Of a stretch of 35,498 nucleotides of DNA, positions 26,907 through 34,883 are shown in pieces (position 1 is the stretch's first letter; every line of letters begins with the position of its first letter). The DNA comes from TMED109 sp015660425 (lineage in GTDB: Bacteria; Pseudomonadota; Alphaproteobacteria; TMED109). The notes beneath the pieces are model-generated. The model worked only from the letters and a program-made list of their open reading frames with translations. It was not told where the DNA came from and made no database searches. The stretch covers positions 1-35,498 of the forward strand of contig JAPYTH010000019.1 of assembly GCA_029936295.1 (NCBI GenBank), in the 5' to 3' direction. A program made the translations under genes and the position numbers.

Positions 26907-27488
26907 ATGAATTTAAAAGGTGAGTATATAATTCCTGCTTCAAAAAATACAGTATGGGAACATCTTAATAATACAGAGACTTTAAAGAAGTCAATAAAAG
27001 GCTGTGAAACCTTAGATAAAGTTTCTGCAACTGAGTTTAATGCTAAAGTTAAAGCAAAAGTGGGGCCTGTTTCAGCAATTTTTAACGGGTCAGTATCGTT
27101 AACAGAATTGGACCCTCCTAATAGTTATATAATTACAGGCCAAGGTAAAGGTGGAGCGGCTGGTTTTGCTAAAGGCAGTGTAAAGATTACTTTATTTGAT
27201 AAAGATGCCCCTAATAACACTTTATTAAAATATGAAGGAAATGCTCATGTCGGAGGTAAATTAGCTCAGCTAGGCTCACGTTTAATAGGCGGAGTGGTGC
27301 AAAGTACAGCTGATGATTTTTTTAAGACGTTTAATAATTATATAAATAGTATAGAGAATCCTGAAAGTATTATTAATAAAACCATTGTCTCTAATAAAGA
27401 AGTTAGTAAATACACTAATATTCCTTACTGGGTTTGGGTTAGCTCTTTAATAGCTATCATTGTGATAATAGTAGCATTTTTTGCTTAG
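26907..27488 (+). CDS. CoxG-like SRPBCC protein with C-terminal membrane anchor
   Basis: A 193-residue protein of the CO-dehydrogenase subunit G family. The N-terminal START-like domain has the typical opening LKGEYIIPASKNTVWEHLNNTE (by parts: GEYIIPA and VWEHLN), then CETLDKVSATEFNAKVKAKVGPV and GSVKITLFDK, LGSRLIGGVVQSTADDFF. One transmembrane helix lies at about 173-192 (WVWVSSLIAIIVIIVAFFA). In Oligotropha, CoxG helps recruit carbon-monoxide dehydrogenase to the membrane; family members accompany many other molybdenum hydroxylases. Here it follows the cytochrome c gene by 6 bp and precedes the small and FAD subunit genes, which fits a membrane-docking role (inference). Confidence 0.88.
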   Translation: MNLKGEYIIPASKNTVWEHLNNTETLKKSIKGCETLDKVSATEFNAKVKAKVGPVSAIFNGSVSLTELDPPNSYIITGQGKGGAAGFAKGSVKITLFDKDAPNNTLLKYEGNAHVGGKLAQLGSRLIGGVVQSTADDFFKTFNNYINSIENPESIINKTIVSNKEVSKYTNIPYWVWVSSLIAIIVIIVAFFA

Positions 27489-27513
27489 CAAATTATTTAT
27501 AATCATATATAAT
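27485..27513 (+). promoter_or_regulatory. Candidate promoter of the 2Fe-2S/FAD subunit genes
   Basis: TTAGCA (27485-27490, four of six to consensus) and a perfect TATAAT (27508-27513) with a 17-base spacer. The -35 overlaps the stop codon of the CoxG-like gene. A start near 27520 gives a leader of about 35 nt with GGAG before the ATG at 27556. Confidence 0.45.
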
Positions 27514-27555
27514 AATTATTGATCTTTGATATTTGAGGACAAGTGGAGATAACTT

Positions 27556-28041
27556 ATGCATGAAATTTCTATTAAAATCACTATAAATGGCAAAACTTAT
27601 GAAAAAAATATAAAACCTAATCTTCTTTTAATTGACTTTTTAAGAGATGAAATAGGTCTTACTGGTAGTCATATAGGTTGTGATACGAGTCAATGTGGTG
27701 CATGTATGGTATTGCATAATGATTCAGGGATTAAAGCTTGTTCAATTTTAGTAGCACAATTAAATGATAAAAAAATTACAACTATTGAACATTTACAAAA
27801 AAATGATGTATTACACCCAATGCAGGAAGCCTTCAGAAATAATCATGGATTACAGTGTGGTTTTTGTACTCCAGGAATGATAATTTCAGCCATATCTCTT
27901 GTAAAAGAAAATAACAATCCGAATGAAGAAGAAATTAGGAAATATTTAGAAGGTAATTTATGCAGATGCACTGGATATCAAAATATAGTGAAATCTATTG
28001 AAGAGGGTGCAAATAAGATGCGTGAATTAGGAGATATATAA
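27556..28041 (+). CDS. Molybdenum hydroxylase 2Fe-2S (small) subunit
   Basis: Iron-sulfur subunit of the xanthine dehydrogenase/CO dehydrogenase family, carrying electrons from the molybdenum centre to FAD. All eight cluster cysteines are present. C42, C47, C50 and C62 form the N-terminal plant-ferredoxin-type cluster (GCDTSQCGAC). C101, C104, C136 and C138 form the C-terminal cluster (QCGFCTPGMI and LCRCTGYQNI). At 161 residues it is full length. Its stop overlaps the FAD-subunit ATG (TAATG), so the two are translationally coupled and no catalytic subunit gene lies between them. The substrate cannot be deduced from this subunit; naming it coxS would imply CO dehydrogenase, which is not shown. 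Confidence 0.93.
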   Translation: MHEISIKITINGKTYEKNIKPNLLLIDFLRDEIGLTGSHIGCDTSQCGACMVLHNDSGIKACSILVAQLNDKKITTIEHLQKNDVLHPMQEAFRNNHGLQCGFCTPGMIISAISLVKENNNPNEEEIRKYLEGNLCRCTGYQNIVKSIEEGANKMRELGDI

Positions 28042-28829
28042 TGTACCAATTTAACTTTCATTCTCCTAAAAACATTGATGATGCAATAAATATATATAAT
28101 TCATGTGAAGACCCTAAATTTTTAGCAGGTGGGATGACTTTATTAGCTTCTATGAAGCAAAGGCTAATCGCTCCAAGCGATTTAATAGATTTAAGGGCTA
28201 TAAATAACTTATCAGAAATAATTCTCAATAAGGATACAATTAAAATAGGTGCTCTATGCTCACATTATAAAATTGCAAGTAATGACATTATAGCAAGTAA
28301 AATTAATAAAATGATAAAATTAGCTTCTGGTATAGGAGACCCTGCCGTAAGAAATATGGGTACTATTGGTGGTTCGTTAGCTAATTCAGACCCTGCAGCT
28401 GATTGGCCTGCAGCAATTTTAGCATTAAAATGTAATATTATAACTAATAATAGATCCATAAGTAGTAATGAAATATTTACTAATATGTTTGAAACTTGTC
28501 TTGATGAAAGTGAAATTATTACGGAATTAGATATAGAAATTCCAGAATTTTTTAATTATGTAAAATTTCCTAACCCAGCAAGTAGGTATGCTATTGTGGG
28601 AGTAGCTATTGCAAAATATAAAAATAAAGTATCAGTAGCAATTTCTGGTGCCTCGCATACTCCATTTATTGCTAAAGAATTAAGTGAAGCCTTAACTTTA
28701 AATTTCTCTAATAATATTCCTCTTAAAACAATTCCTTCAGATGGCTTAAATCAAGATATTCATGCTACTTCAGAATATAGAGCCAATCTTATAGATGTTC
28801 TTACAAAAGAGGCTTTGAAGGCATATTAA
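28041..28829 (+). CDS. Molybdenum hydroxylase FAD-binding (medium) subunit
   Basis: FAD subunit of the xanthine dehydrogenase/CO dehydrogenase family; it receives electrons from the 2Fe-2S subunit and passes them on. The 262-residue product starts YQFNFHSPKNIDDAINIY. It holds the two FAD pyrophosphate-binding motifs: FLAGGMTLLASMKQRL (about residues 31-46) and RNMGTIGGSLANSDPAADWP (about 102-121). The C-terminal half has SRYAIVGVAIAKYKNKVSVAISGASHTP, typical of the CO-dehydrogenase flavoprotein C-terminal domain (by its parts RYAIVGVA and VAISGAS). It is coupled to the upstream small subunit. About 70 bp separate it from the XdhC gene, and no large subunit follows. Confidence 0.92.
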   Translation: MYQFNFHSPKNIDDAINIYNSCEDPKFLAGGMTLLASMKQRLIAPSDLIDLRAINNLSEIILNKDTIKIGALCSHYKIASNDIIASKINKMIKLASGIGDPAVRNMGTIGGSLANSDPAADWPAAILALKCNIITNNRSISSNEIFTNMFETCLDESEIITELDIEIPEFFNYVKFPNPASRYAIVGVAIAKYKNKVSVAISGASHTPFIAKELSEALTLNFSNNIPLKTIPSDGLNQDIHATSEYRANLIDVLTKEALKAY

Positions 28830-28899
28830 GATAAAAATTATTTTTATTTAAAAAATTTTAACTTATAATTAAATATGTTTTTAATAGTAGGAAAAATTA

Positions 28900-29229
28900 A
28901 TGAAACAATTTGATGAAATTCTATATAAAGCTTCCTTATGGAGAAAAGAAAATAAATCTGTAGCTTTAGCTACCGTAGTTACAACCTGGGGCTCAAGCCC
29001 ACGCCCAGTAGGTAGTCAAATGGCAATTAACGAAGATCTAGATATACTAGGCTCTGTATCAGGGGGATGTATAGAAGGGTCAGTAATTTCAGAAGCTCAA
29101 GAAATTATGAAAACAGGTGCACCAAAATTGTTAAAATTTGGAGTTAGCAATTCAGATGCTTGGGAAGTAGGGCTTACTTGCGGTGGTAAAATAGAAGTTT
29201 TTGTAGAAAAAATTGGGGATAATGATTGA
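28900..29229 (+). CDS. XdhC/CoxI-family N-terminal domain protein
   Basis: A 109-residue protein that corresponds to the N-terminal half of XdhC, the factor that binds molybdenum cofactor and delivers it to the catalytic subunit of molybdenum hydroxylases. LATVVTTWGSSPRPVGSQMAI, GSVSGGCIEGSVISEAQEI and EVGLTCGGKIEVFVE are family hallmarks. The conserved cysteines in GGCIEG and LTCGG are thought to take part in cofactor sulfuration or binding. It ends in an ATGA-type overlap with the next gene, which encodes the missing C-terminal half. This could be a natural split of xdhC or an old frameshift fixed as two genes; the clean overlap favours a functional split. Confidence 0.88.
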   Translation: MKQFDEILYKASLWRKENKSVALATVVTTWGSSPRPVGSQMAINEDLDILGSVSGGCIEGSVISEAQEIMKTGAPKLLKFGVSNSDAWEVGLTCGGKIEVFVEKIGDND

Positions 29230-29927
29230 AAGATAACACATTAAATTTAGTTCTTTCAGCAAAAAACAATCGAAACACCATAATCCTTGCTACTGAATTA
29301 GATAGTGGTCAACAAATAATTATTAATAATAACCAAGTAGATAATTCTAATAAAGAAATTTTATTAGCTGCTCAGTCTATAATTAACCAGGGAAAATCTG
29401 ATGTAGTAAATATAGATTCTAAACGATGGTTTATAAATATATCTCTTCCTCCTTTACGCTTAGTAACTGTTGGGGCTGTTCATATTGCACAACCATTAGC
29501 AGAAATTGCTACAATTTCAGGTTATGAAGTAACTATTATAGATCCACGAGCAGCATTTGCTAATAATAAAAGATTCCCAAATATAAATATACTTAATGAA
29601 TGGCCTGAAGAAGCACTTATTAATTTTAACATAGATAATAGAACAGCAGTAGTTACTTTAACTCATGACCCCAAACTAGATGACTCTGCATTACATGCTG
29701 CTTTAAAAAGTGATGCGTTTTATATAGGGTCTTTAGGCTCAAAAATAACGCATAATGCTCGAATTGCACGACTTAAAATAGCGAGCTTTTCGGACAATGA
29801 AATAAAAAAAATACATGGTCCTGTTGGATTGCCAATTGGAGCAAGGTCTCCTCAAGAAATAGCTATATCCATTATGTCCCAAATAATATTCACTAGAAAT
29901 AATTTTGAAAATTCTGGAACAGTATAA
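29226..29927 (+). CDS. XdhC/CoxI-family C-terminal Rossmann-domain protein
   Basis: A 233-residue protein that matches the C-terminal Rossmann half of XdhC. The nucleotide-binding motif VGAVHIAQPLAEIA is followed by VTIIDPRAAFANNKRFPN and TLTHDPKLDDSALHAAL. DAFYIGSLGSKITHNARIARL and HGPVGLPIGARSPQEIAISIMSQII (by parts: GPVGLPIGA and SPQEIA) complete the family pattern. About 70 residues precede the Rossmann motif and resemble the linker and part of the first domain. It starts inside the end of the N-terminal-half gene (4-bp overlap) and is followed two bases later by the cofactor nucleotidyltransferase gene. Together these genes form the cofactor insertion and finishing unit of the molybdenum hydroxylase. 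Confidence 0.9.
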   Translation: MKDNTLNLVLSAKNNRNTIILATELDSGQQIIINNNQVDNSNKEILLAAQSIINQGKSDVVNIDSKRWFINISLPPLRLVTVGAVHIAQPLAEIATISGYEVTIIDPRAAFANNKRFPNINILNEWPEEALINFNIDNRTAVVTLTHDPKLDDSALHAALKSDAFYIGSLGSKITHNARIARLKIASFSDNEIKKIHGPVGLPIGARSPQEIAISIMSQIIFTRNNFENSGTV

Positions 29928-29929
29928 AT

Positions 29930-31531
29930 ATGAATTTTGGCAATGTAAAAGTACATGACAGTTTAAATGGGATCTTAGCCCACACAATGACTATAGAGGG
30001 AAAGAAGTTTTTAAAAGGTAGAATAATATCAAAAGAAGACCAAGAATATTTTATAAAACATAATATAGATAATTTGATTTGTGCTAAATTATCTAAAAAA
30101 GATATTCACGAAGATGATGCAGCAAATATTTTAGCAAAAATCTTTAATAATACTACTTTAGCCCTAGAAAAAGCCTTTACGGGAAGGGCAAATATATTAG
30201 CCAATAAATCTGGATTACTCGTTATAGATGAGGATAAAATACATAAATTTAACAAAACCTCTAATAGCATTACAATAGCAACATTAAATAATAATTCTAA
30301 AGTTAAAAAAGGAGAAATGATTGCTACTATTAAAATAATACCATTTTCTATAGAAGAAAAATCCGTTAAAATTATCGAAAAATTGAATTTTAAAAAATCT
30401 CTATTTATTCATCCATTTAAAGATCAAAAATGTGCATTATTACTAACACATTTAAATAAAGAAAATATAAAATTAAATTATATATCTGAGAAAAAGATAA
30501 AAGATAGATTAGAAAAATTAAATTGTACTCTTGAATTAGTTAATACTTGTGAACATGATACTAAAAAAATAACAGAAAATATTCAATACTTTTTAAATCA
30601 AAATATAAACATAATATTAATATTAGGTTCATCAGCTATAGTTGACATAAATGATAAAATTCCAGAGGCCATAAAAAATGCTAACGGAAATATTATAAGA
30701 TTTGGCATGCCTGTAGATCCTGGAAACCTATTATTATTAGGGAAAATTAAAAAAATACCAATTATAGGTCTGCCGGGTTGTGCTAGATCACCAAGTTTAA
30801 ATGGCTTTGATTGGGTTTTAGAAAGAGTATTATCTGGCAATAATATTTCTGATATCGATATATCAAATATGGGAGTTGGAGGATTATTAAAGACTATAAA
30901 TAAGCGTGAGATAAGTAATTCTAAAGATAAAAAATATAAAATTACAAATATTATTCTTGCAGCTGGTCAATCCAAAAGAATGCTTAAGGATAATAAATTG
31001 CTTATTAAAATTAACAAGCAATCTATGATTGATAAAATGGTAAGCACCTCTTTAAATTCATCTGCAGATAGTACTGTAGTAGTATTAGGATATCAGAGTG
31101 ATATTATTCAAGAAATTATTCAAAATAAAGAAATAATAACTATAGTAAATAAAGATTATAAAAAAGGTTTATCTTCTTCCTTACAATGCGGTATATCAGC
31201 ACTCCCGGATGATTGTGATGCAGCAATAATTATACTTGCAGATATGCCTAATATTAAAAGTAAAATTATTGATAGCCTGATAAATAATTTTAATCCTCAA
31301 AAAAATAAATCAATAATAATACCTACTTTTAATGGCAAAAAAGGTAATCCTATCCTTTTAGATAGAAAATACTTTCCAGATATTATTAGTGTTAAAGGAG
31401 ATAAAGGTGCAAAGGATATAATAGTAAATAATAAAAATAGTATTTTAGAAATTCCACAAAAAGATTCTTCAGTTTTAAATGATATTGATACTAAGGAAGA
31501 CTTATCACTATATTTAAAAAATAATTCATAA
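29930..31531 (+). CDS. Fused molybdopterin-binding domain and MobA-like nucleotidyltransferase (MocA-type)
   Basis: A 533-residue two-domain protein. Residues about 1-330 form a MoeA/MogA-like molybdopterin-binding region (NIILILGSSAIVDINDKIPEAI, FGMPVDPGNLLLLGKIKKIPIIGLPGCARSPSLNGFDWVL, cited by GMPVDPGNLL and GLPGCARSP). Residues about 338-530 form a MobA-like NTP transferase with LAAGQSKRM (343-351) followed by DNKLL, then VVLGYQSDII, GLSSSLQCGI, IILADMP and GDKGAKDI. MocA enzymes link CTP to molybdenum cofactor to give the cytosine dinucleotide form used by xanthine-dehydrogenase-family enzymes, as expected from the neighbouring subunit and XdhC genes. The fusion is a recognised architecture in alphaproteobacteria. 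Nucleotide preference (CTP versus GTP) is inferred from context. Confidence 0.88.
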   Translation: MNFGNVKVHDSLNGILAHTMTIEGKKFLKGRIISKEDQEYFIKHNIDNLICAKLSKKDIHEDDAANILAKIFNNTTLALEKAFTGRANILANKSGLLVIDEDKIHKFNKTSNSITIATLNNNSKVKKGEMIATIKIIPFSIEEKSVKIIEKLNFKKSLFIHPFKDQKCALLLTHLNKENIKLNYISEKKIKDRLEKLNCTLELVNTCEHDTKKITENIQYFLNQNINIILILGSSAIVDINDKIPEAIKNANGNIIRFGMPVDPGNLLLLGKIKKIPIIGLPGCARSPSLNGFDWVLERVLSGNNISDIDISNMGVGGLLKTINKREISNSKDKKYKITNIILAAGQSKRMLKDNKLLIKINKQSMIDKMVSTSLNSSADSTVVVLGYQSDIIQEIIQNKEIITIVNKDYKKGLSSSLQCGISALPDDCDAAIIILADMPNIKSKIIDSLINNFNPQKNKSIIIPTFNGKKGNPILLDRKYFPDIISVKGDKGAKDIIVNNKNSILEIPQKDSSVLNDIDTKEDLSLYLKNNS

Positions 31532-31553
31532 TAAAAATAATTAAAAGGTTCTC

Positions 31554-32186
31554 ATGACAATTAAAACTATTATATTTGATTTTGGCGGTGTGCTAACTAA
31601 TAGTCCAATAGAAGGATTTAAGAAATTAGAAAAAACTTATGGTTATTCCAAAGGTTTAATCACAGGCATTAATATGAATAACCCAAATAATAATGCTTGG
31701 GCTAAAAGTGAACGTGGTGAAATAGATATTGATACTTTCTTATATCAATTTGAACAAGAAGCCTTAGAAATTGGTCATAAAATAGATGCAAAAGAAATAT
31801 TAATGCAACTTTATGGTTCACTAAGGCCTAATATGACAGAAAAAATTATTTCACTATCCAAATTAAATAAATATAAATTAATTTGTCTTACTAATGTTTT
31901 AAAAGGCATAAATATATTTATGCCTAAAGAACGAGAGGAAACAGTGAATAATGTTATGTCTTATTTTGACAAAATATATGAGAGTTATAAAATAGGAATG
32001 CGTAAACCTGAAAGTAAAATATATGAATATCTAATAGAAGACCTAGGTATAATTCCTAAGGAAACAGTATTTTTAGATGACTTAGGCATGAATTTAAAAA
32101 CAGCTAAACAGCTAGGAATTAATACTATTAAAGTTATAGATCCGGATGACGCAATTAAAGAATTAGATTACTTACTAAACAATTAA
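31554..32186 (+). CDS. HAD-family hydrolase (subfamily IA)
   Basis: A 210-residue haloacid-dehalogenase-superfamily protein. Motif I is IIFDFGGVLTN with nucleophile D9; the second Asp of the usual DxD is Gly, as in the FDFGGVL subgroup related to the ACAD10 and YihX proteins. Motif II is CLTNVLK (Thr), motif III the Lys in YKIGMRKPESKIY, and motif IV FLDDLGMNLKTAKQLG. The helical cap lies between about 17 and 90. Members act on phosphorylated metabolites, though loss of the acid/base Asp makes the activity uncertain. It is 22 bp after the MocA-type gene and 10 bp before the enolase-superfamily gene, so it is likely in the same operon. Confidence 0.87.
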   Translation: MTIKTIIFDFGGVLTNSPIEGFKKLEKTYGYSKGLITGINMNNPNNNAWAKSERGEIDIDTFLYQFEQEALEIGHKIDAKEILMQLYGSLRPNMTEKIISLSKLNKYKLICLTNVLKGINIFMPKEREETVNNVMSYFDKIYESYKIGMRKPESKIYEYLIEDLGIIPKETVFLDDLGMNLKTAKQLGINTIKVIDPDDAIKELDYLLNN

Positions 32187-32196
32187 GGATACGAAT

Positions 32197-33291
32197 ATGA
32201 GCAGTCCAATAATTAAATCTCTATCAGTAAAAGCAGCAAATATACCTTTAAGAAAAACAATAATTAGTAAGATTAGATCATTTGATAACTGGGCAATAAT
32301 TACTACTGAAATAACATGTAGTGATGGTACTATTGGCAAAGGCTATATTGGCCCATATTTAGCAGATTATATACCAGCTATAGCTTCTACAATAAAACAA
32401 TTGTTTAAACAATTCGTAGGCAGACAGATTGCCCCTTATCAATTTTATAATGAAGTTATGAAATCAACTAGTTTGATGGGTAGATCAGGAATAGCTATAT
32501 ATGCACTGGCTGCATTAGATATAGCTTTTTGGGATGCTAGCGCAAAAATAGCCAAACAACCATTATGTGTTCATTTAGGAGGTTCAATTGCTCCTGTTAA
32601 AGCATATAATTCATGTGGTTTATGGCTAAATCCTGCAGACACATTATATAATGAAGCACTAGAGCTAATTGAAAACGGCAATTTTAATACTCTTAAAATT
32701 AGGTTAGGAAGAAAAAAACTAAGTGATGATATTAAAGCAATAGAAAATGTAAAAAAAGCACTTGGCAATGAAAACTTACTTCTTTGTGATTTTAATCAAG
32801 GGTTGAGCCTACCCGATGCTATTCATTTCTTAAATGCTTTAGATAATCAAGGACTATATTGGTTTGAAGAACCTATAGATTATTATAATTATGATGGATA
32901 TAAAGAATTAAGACAGCGAATGAAAACGCCAATTATATTAGGTGAAAATTTTCATGGTCCAGATGATGCATTTCGTGCAATGGATCAAAAAATTTGTGAT
33001 TTTATTATGCCTGACTTAATGAGAATATCTGGAATAAGCGGGTGGATGCAAACCGCTTCTATTGCTTCTGCGTATAGGATAAAAATGTCATCACACTTAT
33101 TTCCAGAAGTGTCCTCTCAATTAATGAGAGTTACTCCTACGGCAGATTTATGTGAATGGACAGATTGGGCTGAACCACTTCTTAAAGAACCATATGCAAT
33201 ACAGGATGGACATATAATAATCCCGGATGTACCAGGAACAGGAATAGATTTTAACGAGGATGTATTAGAGAAATATAAAATTAATTTATAA
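32197..33291 (+). CDS. Mandelate racemase/muconate lactonizing-family enzyme (enolase superfamily)
   Basis: A 364-residue enolase-superfamily protein with an N-terminal capping domain and a barrel. The active-site residues line up with mandelate racemase at a constant offset of three: K167 and R169 in LKIRLGRK, metal ligands D198 (CDFNQG), E224 (WFEEP) and E250 (LGENF), then D273 (MPDLMR) and H300 (SSHLFPEVS), the Asp-His dyad. The position of the second catalytic Lys of mandelate racemase is Arg (K-x-R). This argues against two-face racemisation and for an acid-sugar dehydratase or a one-face reaction. The substrate is unknown. It is downstream of the HAD gene, and its end overlaps convergent msrA by 11 bp. 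Confidence 0.9.
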   Translation: MSSPIIKSLSVKAANIPLRKTIISKIRSFDNWAIITTEITCSDGTIGKGYIGPYLADYIPAIASTIKQLFKQFVGRQIAPYQFYNEVMKSTSLMGRSGIAIYALAALDIAFWDASAKIAKQPLCVHLGGSIAPVKAYNSCGLWLNPADTLYNEALELIENGNFNTLKIRLGRKKLSDDIKAIENVKKALGNENLLLCDFNQGLSLPDAIHFLNALDNQGLYWFEEPIDYYNYDGYKELRQRMKTPIILGENFHGPDDAFRAMDQKICDFIMPDLMRISGISGWMQTASIASAYRIKMSSHLFPEVSSQLMRVTPTADLCEWTDWAEPLLKEPYAIQDGHIIIPDVPGTGIDFNEDVLEKYKINL

Positions 33292-33820
33292 TATTATTAT
33301 TTTTTAATAAACTATTGTATTTATTAATAAATTTTTTATATTTAGGCTCTATTACGATCTGACAATAGGGTTGACTTCTATTATTATTAAAATAATTTTC
33401 ATGATAATCCTCAGCTTGGTAAAAAGGTTTCTCAGAATATAATTTTGTAATAATAGGATTATTATAATTATTTATTATTTCTTCAATATAACTTGCTGCT
33501 TCATTTTTTTGCTGATCATTTGTAAAATATACAACAGACATATATTGAGGTCCTATATCATTACCTTGCCCATCAACTTGAGTAGGGTCGTGTGTGTCAA
33601 AAAAGACTTCTAATAACTTTAAATATGTAACTATTTTAGAATCATAAATAATTTCAACAGCTTCTACATGACCAGTTGTACCCGCACAAATCATTTCATA
33701 TGAAGGAGATTCTATATGCCCTCCAATATAGCCAGGACGTGCTTCTGACACCCCTTCTATACCCAAAAATATAGCTTCAGTGCACCAAAAACATCCGCCG
33801 GCAAATATTGCTCTTTCCAT
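33281..33820 (-). CDS. msrA: Peptide methionine sulfoxide reductase A
   Basis: Repairs S-methionine sulfoxide in proteins and free methionine. The 179-residue protein has the catalytic motif GGCFWCTE near its N-terminus (C10, with C13), then EARPGYIGGHIESPSYEMICAGTTGHVEAVEI (by parts: GYIGGH and CAGTTGHVEAVE) and LEVFFDTHDPTQVDGQGNDIGPQYMSVV (by parts: FFDTHDPTQ and GPQYMS). KPFYQAEDYHENYF completes the family pattern. The resolving cysteine is probably the one in QPYCQIVIEPK. It is convergent with the enolase-superfamily gene, and the coding ends overlap by 11 bp. It lies 23 bp downstream of the nitronate-monooxygenase-like gene, probably in one transcript. Confidence 0.96.
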   Translation of the reverse strand: MERAIFAGGCFWCTEAIFLGIEGVSEARPGYIGGHIESPSYEMICAGTTGHVEAVEIIYDSKIVTYLKLLEVFFDTHDPTQVDGQGNDIGPQYMSVVYFTNDQQKNEAASYIEEIINNYNNPIITKLYSEKPFYQAEDYHENYFNNNRSQPYCQIVIEPKYKKFINKYNSLLKNNNIIN

Positions 33821-33843
33821 AACTTATATCCATAATTAATAAA

Positions 33844-34818
33844 CTAATTGAGCAAACCTTCTAATCTTTGCTTTATTAATACTTCAGCTTCTTCCATTAT
33901 TCTATCGATTAATTCTTTTACAGTAGGAATATCATGAATTAAACCTGCAACCATACCACATGACCATGCCCCAGCATCCATGTCTCCATCTAGCATTATT
34001 TTTGGATAAACTCCTGATACTTCTTTGATAATATCTTCAAATTTTAAATGCGCACCCAATTCTTTTTCCTTTTGAAGAATTTTTTCAACACCTTTATTAT
34101 TTAAAACTCTTTCCGTATTACGAAGTGGTCGCATCACCAATCGCGTATCTAACTCACTCGCATTAAGTATTGCCTGCTTAACATTGTCATGAATAGGTGC
34201 ATCCTTAGTAGCCATAAACCTTGTTCCCATGTTCATCCCTTCTGCACCCATTGCTATAGATGCCACTAAAGATCGTGCATCCGACATACCACCTGAAGCA
34301 ACAAAAGGTATTTTTAATTCCTCAGCAGCCCTAGGTAATAAAATCATATTAGGGATGTCATCTTCTCCAGGATGACCTCCACATTCAAAACCATCTACGG
34401 ATACAGCATCACAACCTATAGATTCAGCCTTTAAAGAATGTCTTACCGTAGTACATTTATGAATAACCTTTATGCCATTTTCCTTTAATATAGGCAGCCA
34501 TTTTGCAGGGTTATTTCCAGCAGTTTCAACGACTTTTACTCCGCCTTTAATAATGGCATCTATATACCCAGGATAATCTGGTGCTTCAACTACCGGTAAA
34601 AAAGTTAAATTAACTCCAATTGGCTTATCTGTCATTTTTCTGCAGCGCGCAATTTCCTTAGCCAAAAGTTCAGGGTTTTTTTGTGTTAACGCTGTTATGA
34701 TCCCTAATCCACCTGCATTTGATACTGCGGCAGCCAATTCTGCAAAACCAACATAATGCATTCCCCCTTGTATAATAGGATGTTGAATTCCAAACATTTC
34801 AGTAATACGAGTTTTCAT
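33844..34818 (-). CDS. Nitronate monooxygenase-like flavoprotein (NPD family)
   Basis: FMN-dependent TIM-barrel enzyme of the 2-nitropropane dioxygenase/nitronate monooxygenase family, 324 residues. The N-terminus MFGIQHPIIQGGMHYVG, then AAAVSNAGGLGIITAL, DKPIGVNLTFLP, CDAVSVDGFECGGHPGEDD, PFVASGGMSDARSLVASIAMGAEGMNMGTRFMATKDAPIHDN (by parts: VASGGMSDAR and NMGTRFMAT) and CGMVAGLIHDIPTV define the family. Members oxidise alkyl nitronates or act as NAD(P)H:quinone reductases; which applies here is not visible. AAGGGG precedes the ATG. A near-consensus promoter lies just upstream. Confidence 0.9.
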   Translation of the reverse strand: MKTRITEMFGIQHPIIQGGMHYVGFAELAAAVSNAGGLGIITALTQKNPELLAKEIARCRKMTDKPIGVNLTFLPVVEAPDYPGYIDAIIKGGVKVVETAGNNPAKWLPILKENGIKVIHKCTTVRHSLKAESIGCDAVSVDGFECGGHPGEDDIPNMILLPRAAEELKIPFVASGGMSDARSLVASIAMGAEGMNMGTRFMATKDAPIHDNVKQAILNASELDTRLVMRPLRNTERVLNNKGVEKILQKEKELGAHLKFEDIIKEVSGVYPKIMLDGDMDAGAWSCGMVAGLIHDIPTVKELIDRIMEEAEVLIKQRLEGLLN

Positions 34819-34854
34819 ATATTTCCCCTTATAATTTAGATAAGTAAGTTAAAT

Positions 34855-34883
34855 ATTATATATATAAGTTATTTCTCTGCCAA
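34855..34883 (-). promoter_or_regulatory. Sigma-70-type promoter of the nitronate monooxygenase-msrA unit
   Basis: On the minus strand TTGGCA (34883-34878) and TATAAT (34860-34855) are separated by exactly 17 bases, five of six and six of six to consensus. Transcription would start near 34848, giving a leader of about 30 nt with AAGGGG before the ATG. Confidence 0.75.

Noticed and set aside
27556..28829. Calling the cluster a carbon-monoxide dehydrogenase (coxSM)
   Set aside because: Substrate identity depends on the catalytic large subunit and its active-site loop, which is not in the window; the small and FAD subunits are shared by many hydroxylases.
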